In this document: positions 62,319 to 64,000 of the stretch, in pieces
Position numbering within the stretch: the first letter of the stretch is position 1
Layout: each line of letters opens with the position of its first letter
Origin: CAYVTV01 sp964526475
GTDB taxonomy: Bacteria; Bacteroidota; Bacteroidia; Bacteroidales; GCA-2748055
Reading direction: 5' to 3'
Length of the DNA: 64,000 bases
NCBI GenBank assembly: GCA_964526475.1
Contig: CAZGKF010000008.1
Span: 1 to 64,000 of the forward strand
The notes under the pieces: generated by a model
The model's input: only the letters and a program-made list of their open reading frames with translations
Told to the model about the DNA's origin: nothing
The model's database searches: none
Made by a program: the position numbers and the translations under genes

Positions 62319-63623
62319 CTATAATTCATATCCTTCCCTGTACTTGTAATGCAGATACTTCTCCGCTTCCGGATCGTTTACAAAAACCTCTGTTTCCGGA
62401 TTCCAGTTAACAGGCCGGTTCAGTTCATAAGCTATGTTTCCAAGCGTACAGGCTACACAGGAATTGTGACCGATCTCCACAGGAACAACAGGATCTTTTC
62501 GTGATTTTAATGCTTCTATGAAATCCAGGTGGTGCTTTGACCTGCCTTCATAGGGAACATCATCCTTTTTAACTTCAGGTCTGAGTTCTTCAATGGAAGT
62601 ATCAAAACGTCCACGTGAAACTTCAATCCAGCCATCCGCACCCCAGAACTTAACACCACGTATCTCTTCATTAAAAGGCTGTATGGTAAGTTTTAAATTA
62701 TTGGCATATTGGTATGTAAGAAACTCTGCATCCTCATGGCCTGCCGGTATGATTTTTACAGGCCCGCTTTTATCCATGTCCATACCCCAGTGGGCTATAT
62801 CAATCATATGAGCTCCCCAGTCGGTCATTAAACCGCCGCCAAATTCCTTGTACCATCTCCACCCTCCCCAGAATTCTTCATCGACCTGAGGATCAAGAGA
62901 AATAGGTGGATTTAACTCCTTGTTAAAATGATAATCCGGAAGAGGGCCTAACCAGCGTTCCCAGTTTAAACCGTCAGGTATGGGTTCTTCAGGCAGGGTA
63001 TATGGTAAAGGATGAGGGGACGGTCCAAGATGTGCATTAACTTTTTCCAAAGTCCCGATTTTCCCATTCCTTACAAGATCATTAGCATATATGAAATTTT
63101 CATCCGATCGCTGTTGGCTTCCTACAGCCAGTATCCTGTTATTCCGGCGGACGGCTTTAACCAGTTCCTGACCTTCCTTTATAGTTAATGTCAATGGCTT
63201 TTCAAGGTAAATATCCTTTCCTGCGTTGCAGGCTTCGATAGCTATAATAGCATGCCAGTGATCAGGTGAAGCAATTACTACAGCATCAATATCTTTTCTT
63301 TCAAGGATTTTCCTGTAATCCTCATAAATATCAACTTTCTGATTTATTTCTGCTCCCCGGTAGTATGTATCTGCCCGCTGCAGGAAACGCTCTCTTTTGA
63401 TTGCATAAACATCGGCACCAGCAAGAACCCTTACGCCTTCCATTTTAATGAAGCTGCCCATAAGGAACATTGCTTGTCTTCCCAGTCCGATAAAACCTAA
63501 ATTTATCGTATCGCTGGCTTTGGCACATGATTTTAAAGGTAAAAGACTTACTCCGGCAATACCCATGAGAGAGGTAGCAATAAAGGACCGGCGTGAATAA
63601 TAGTTTGAGATTTCTTTTTTCAT
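62319..63623 (-). CDS. Second exported Gfo/Idh/MocA-family oxidoreductase
   Basis: 434 residues. The N-terminus YYSRRSFIATSLMGIAGVSL has a twin-arginine pattern and then LKSC, a possible lipobox, so it is exported. The Rossmann motif NLGFIGLGRQ is at 41-50, EKPLTLT at 141-147, and the catalytic-loop region reads EFGGGLMTDWGAHMIDIAHW. It probably oxidises or reduces a sugar in the periplasm with bound NAD(P). It is clearly a paralogue of the oxidoreductase at 21619 but has no DUF1080 neighbour here. Gene order gives no substrate clue. Confidence 0.9.
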   Translation of the reverse strand: MKKEISNYYSRRSFIATSLMGIAGVSLLPLKSCAKASDTINLGFIGLGRQAMFLMGSFIKMEGVRVLAGADVYAIKRERFLQRADTYYRGAEINQKVDIYEDYRKILERKDIDAVVIASPDHWHAIIAIEACNAGKDIYLEKPLTLTIKEGQELVKAVRRNNRILAVGSQQRSDENFIYANDLVRNGKIGTLEKVNAHLGPSPHPLPYTLPEEPIPDGLNWERWLGPLPDYHFNKELNPPISLDPQVDEEFWGGWRWYKEFGGGLMTDWGAHMIDIAHWGMDMDKSGPVKIIPAGHEDAEFLTYQYANNLKLTIQPFNEEIRGVKFWGADGWIEVSRGRFDTSIEELRPEVKKDDVPYEGRSKHHLDFIEALKSRKDPVVPVEIGHNSCVACTLGNIAYELNRPVNWNPETEVFVNDPEAEKYLHYKYREGYEL

Positions 63624-63753
63624 AGTAATATTTTTTAATACTGGTTTGAGTCACCCAAATGTATAAATGTTTTTCTGCTTTTACAATATTTTTTCAAATT
63701 TTACAGAAATCTTCCAGTTTGATAAAACAAAATATTATCAACAGATGTATAGT

Positions 63754-64000
63754 TTATTTCTCTCTTATTATCTCTGCTCCTCTTTTAATAGCTTGTTCAT
63801 TTAAGGGAATAAGTTTGTGGTGGCGTTCAGGAAGTGATTTTTTAAGTCCTTCCTTAACATTCTGAAGACTTACAATGGGTTTTATCTTCAAGTAACCGCC
63901 AAGAACAATCATATTAAAAGTTTTTGTTGACGACATCCTTGCTGCTTCCTCTGCTGCATCGACACAATAGATAGAAATATCTTTTCTTTCCGGATGCCTG
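63754..64000 (-). CDS. 2-oxoacid:acceptor oxidoreductase gamma subunit, 3' part
   Basis: The frame is open to the right edge of the window, so only the last ~82 residues are visible. They read IYCVDAAEEAARMSSTKTFN, MIVLGGYLKIKPIVSLQNVK and SLPERHHKLIPLNEQAIKRG. This is the C-terminus of the gamma subunit of 2-oxoglutarate (or similar 2-oxoacid) ferredoxin oxidoreductases, which carries part of the CoA/TPP complex in anaerobic central metabolism. The other subunit genes would lie beyond the window. An internal ATG (63936) is not the real start. Confidence 0.85.
   Translation of the reverse strand, partial: RHPERKDISIYCVDAAEEAARMSSTKTFNMIVLGGYLKIKPIVSLQNVKEGLKKSLPERHHKLIPLNEQAIKRGAEIIREK

Noticed and set aside
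1..64000. CRISPR array, prophage, tRNA or rRNA genes
   Set aside because: No regularly spaced direct repeats, phage structural genes, cloverleaf candidates or rRNA-like stretches were noticed on reading through. tRNA detection by eye is limited, so a covariance search would be the real test.

Overview
The window looks like a chromosomal segment of a free-living or environmental Bacteroidota, most likely Bacteroidales/Marinilabiliales-like. The inference rests on paired SusC/SusD genes, a FecR anti-sigma factor facing an STN-type SusC, several SpII lipoproteins with a Cys near residue 20-25, sulfatase, DUF4294 and DUF1080 families, an AT-rich background and near absence of Shine-Dalgarno sequences. 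No rRNA or tRNA gene, CRISPR array or intact mobile element was seen, so the taxonomy is inference only.

Region 1 (1-22989, all +) is a polysaccharide utilisation locus. It holds the 3' part of a rhamnogalacturonan-lyase-like protein, a GH105-type unsaturated uronyl hydrolase with an N-terminal beta-sandwich, then (after a transposase remnant) fecR, susC1 with an STN signalling domain, susD1, susC2, susD2, a DUF1735/DUF5627-type surface lipoprotein, a 907-aa candidate glycoside hydrolase, a Ser-type sulfatase, a DUF1080 lipoprotein and an exported Gfo/Idh/MocA oxidoreductase. The enzyme set suggests use of a pectin-like or sulfated uronate-containing glycan, possibly with an oxidative (3-keto sugar) step. 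The ECF sigma factor expected next to fecR is absent.

Region 2 (about 23.2-32.5 kb) is mostly core metabolism: ispE (with an unusual in-frame insertion), gcvP, an MBL hydrolase and pcm on the minus strand, a degenerate Gfo/Idh-like gene and a polyprenyl glycosylphosphotransferase on the plus strand, then thpR and elbB.

Region 3 (32.6-43.4 kb) has a TonB-dependent receptor paired with a beta-helix lipoprotein, a severely shortened TonB-receptor gene, a DUF4294 protein, two CDGSH iron-sulfur proteins, a biotin carrier with an acyl-CoA carboxyltransferase, and an AGCS-type sodium/amino-acid symporter.

Region 4 (43.5-50.8 kb) is accessory and heavily eroded. It has a cluster of GC-rich hairpins abutting an IS982-like transposase fragment, a 36-codon ROK kinase stub, a gene split by a nonsense codon, two uroporphyrinogen-decarboxylase-like proteins flanking a sodium:solute symporter, and an ECF sigma factor pseudogene that runs in frame into one UroD-like gene. 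A secreted beta-propeller protein closes it.

Region 5 (50.8-64 kb) is housekeeping: spoIID-like, lpxB, a small membrane protein, surE, pheT, a WD40 protein, a MATE exporter, yicC, gmk, nadD, a second exported Gfo/Idh protein and the 3' end of a 2-oxoacid:ferredoxin oxidoreductase gamma subunit. Short palindromic repeats are scattered through the intergenic spaces of the whole window.
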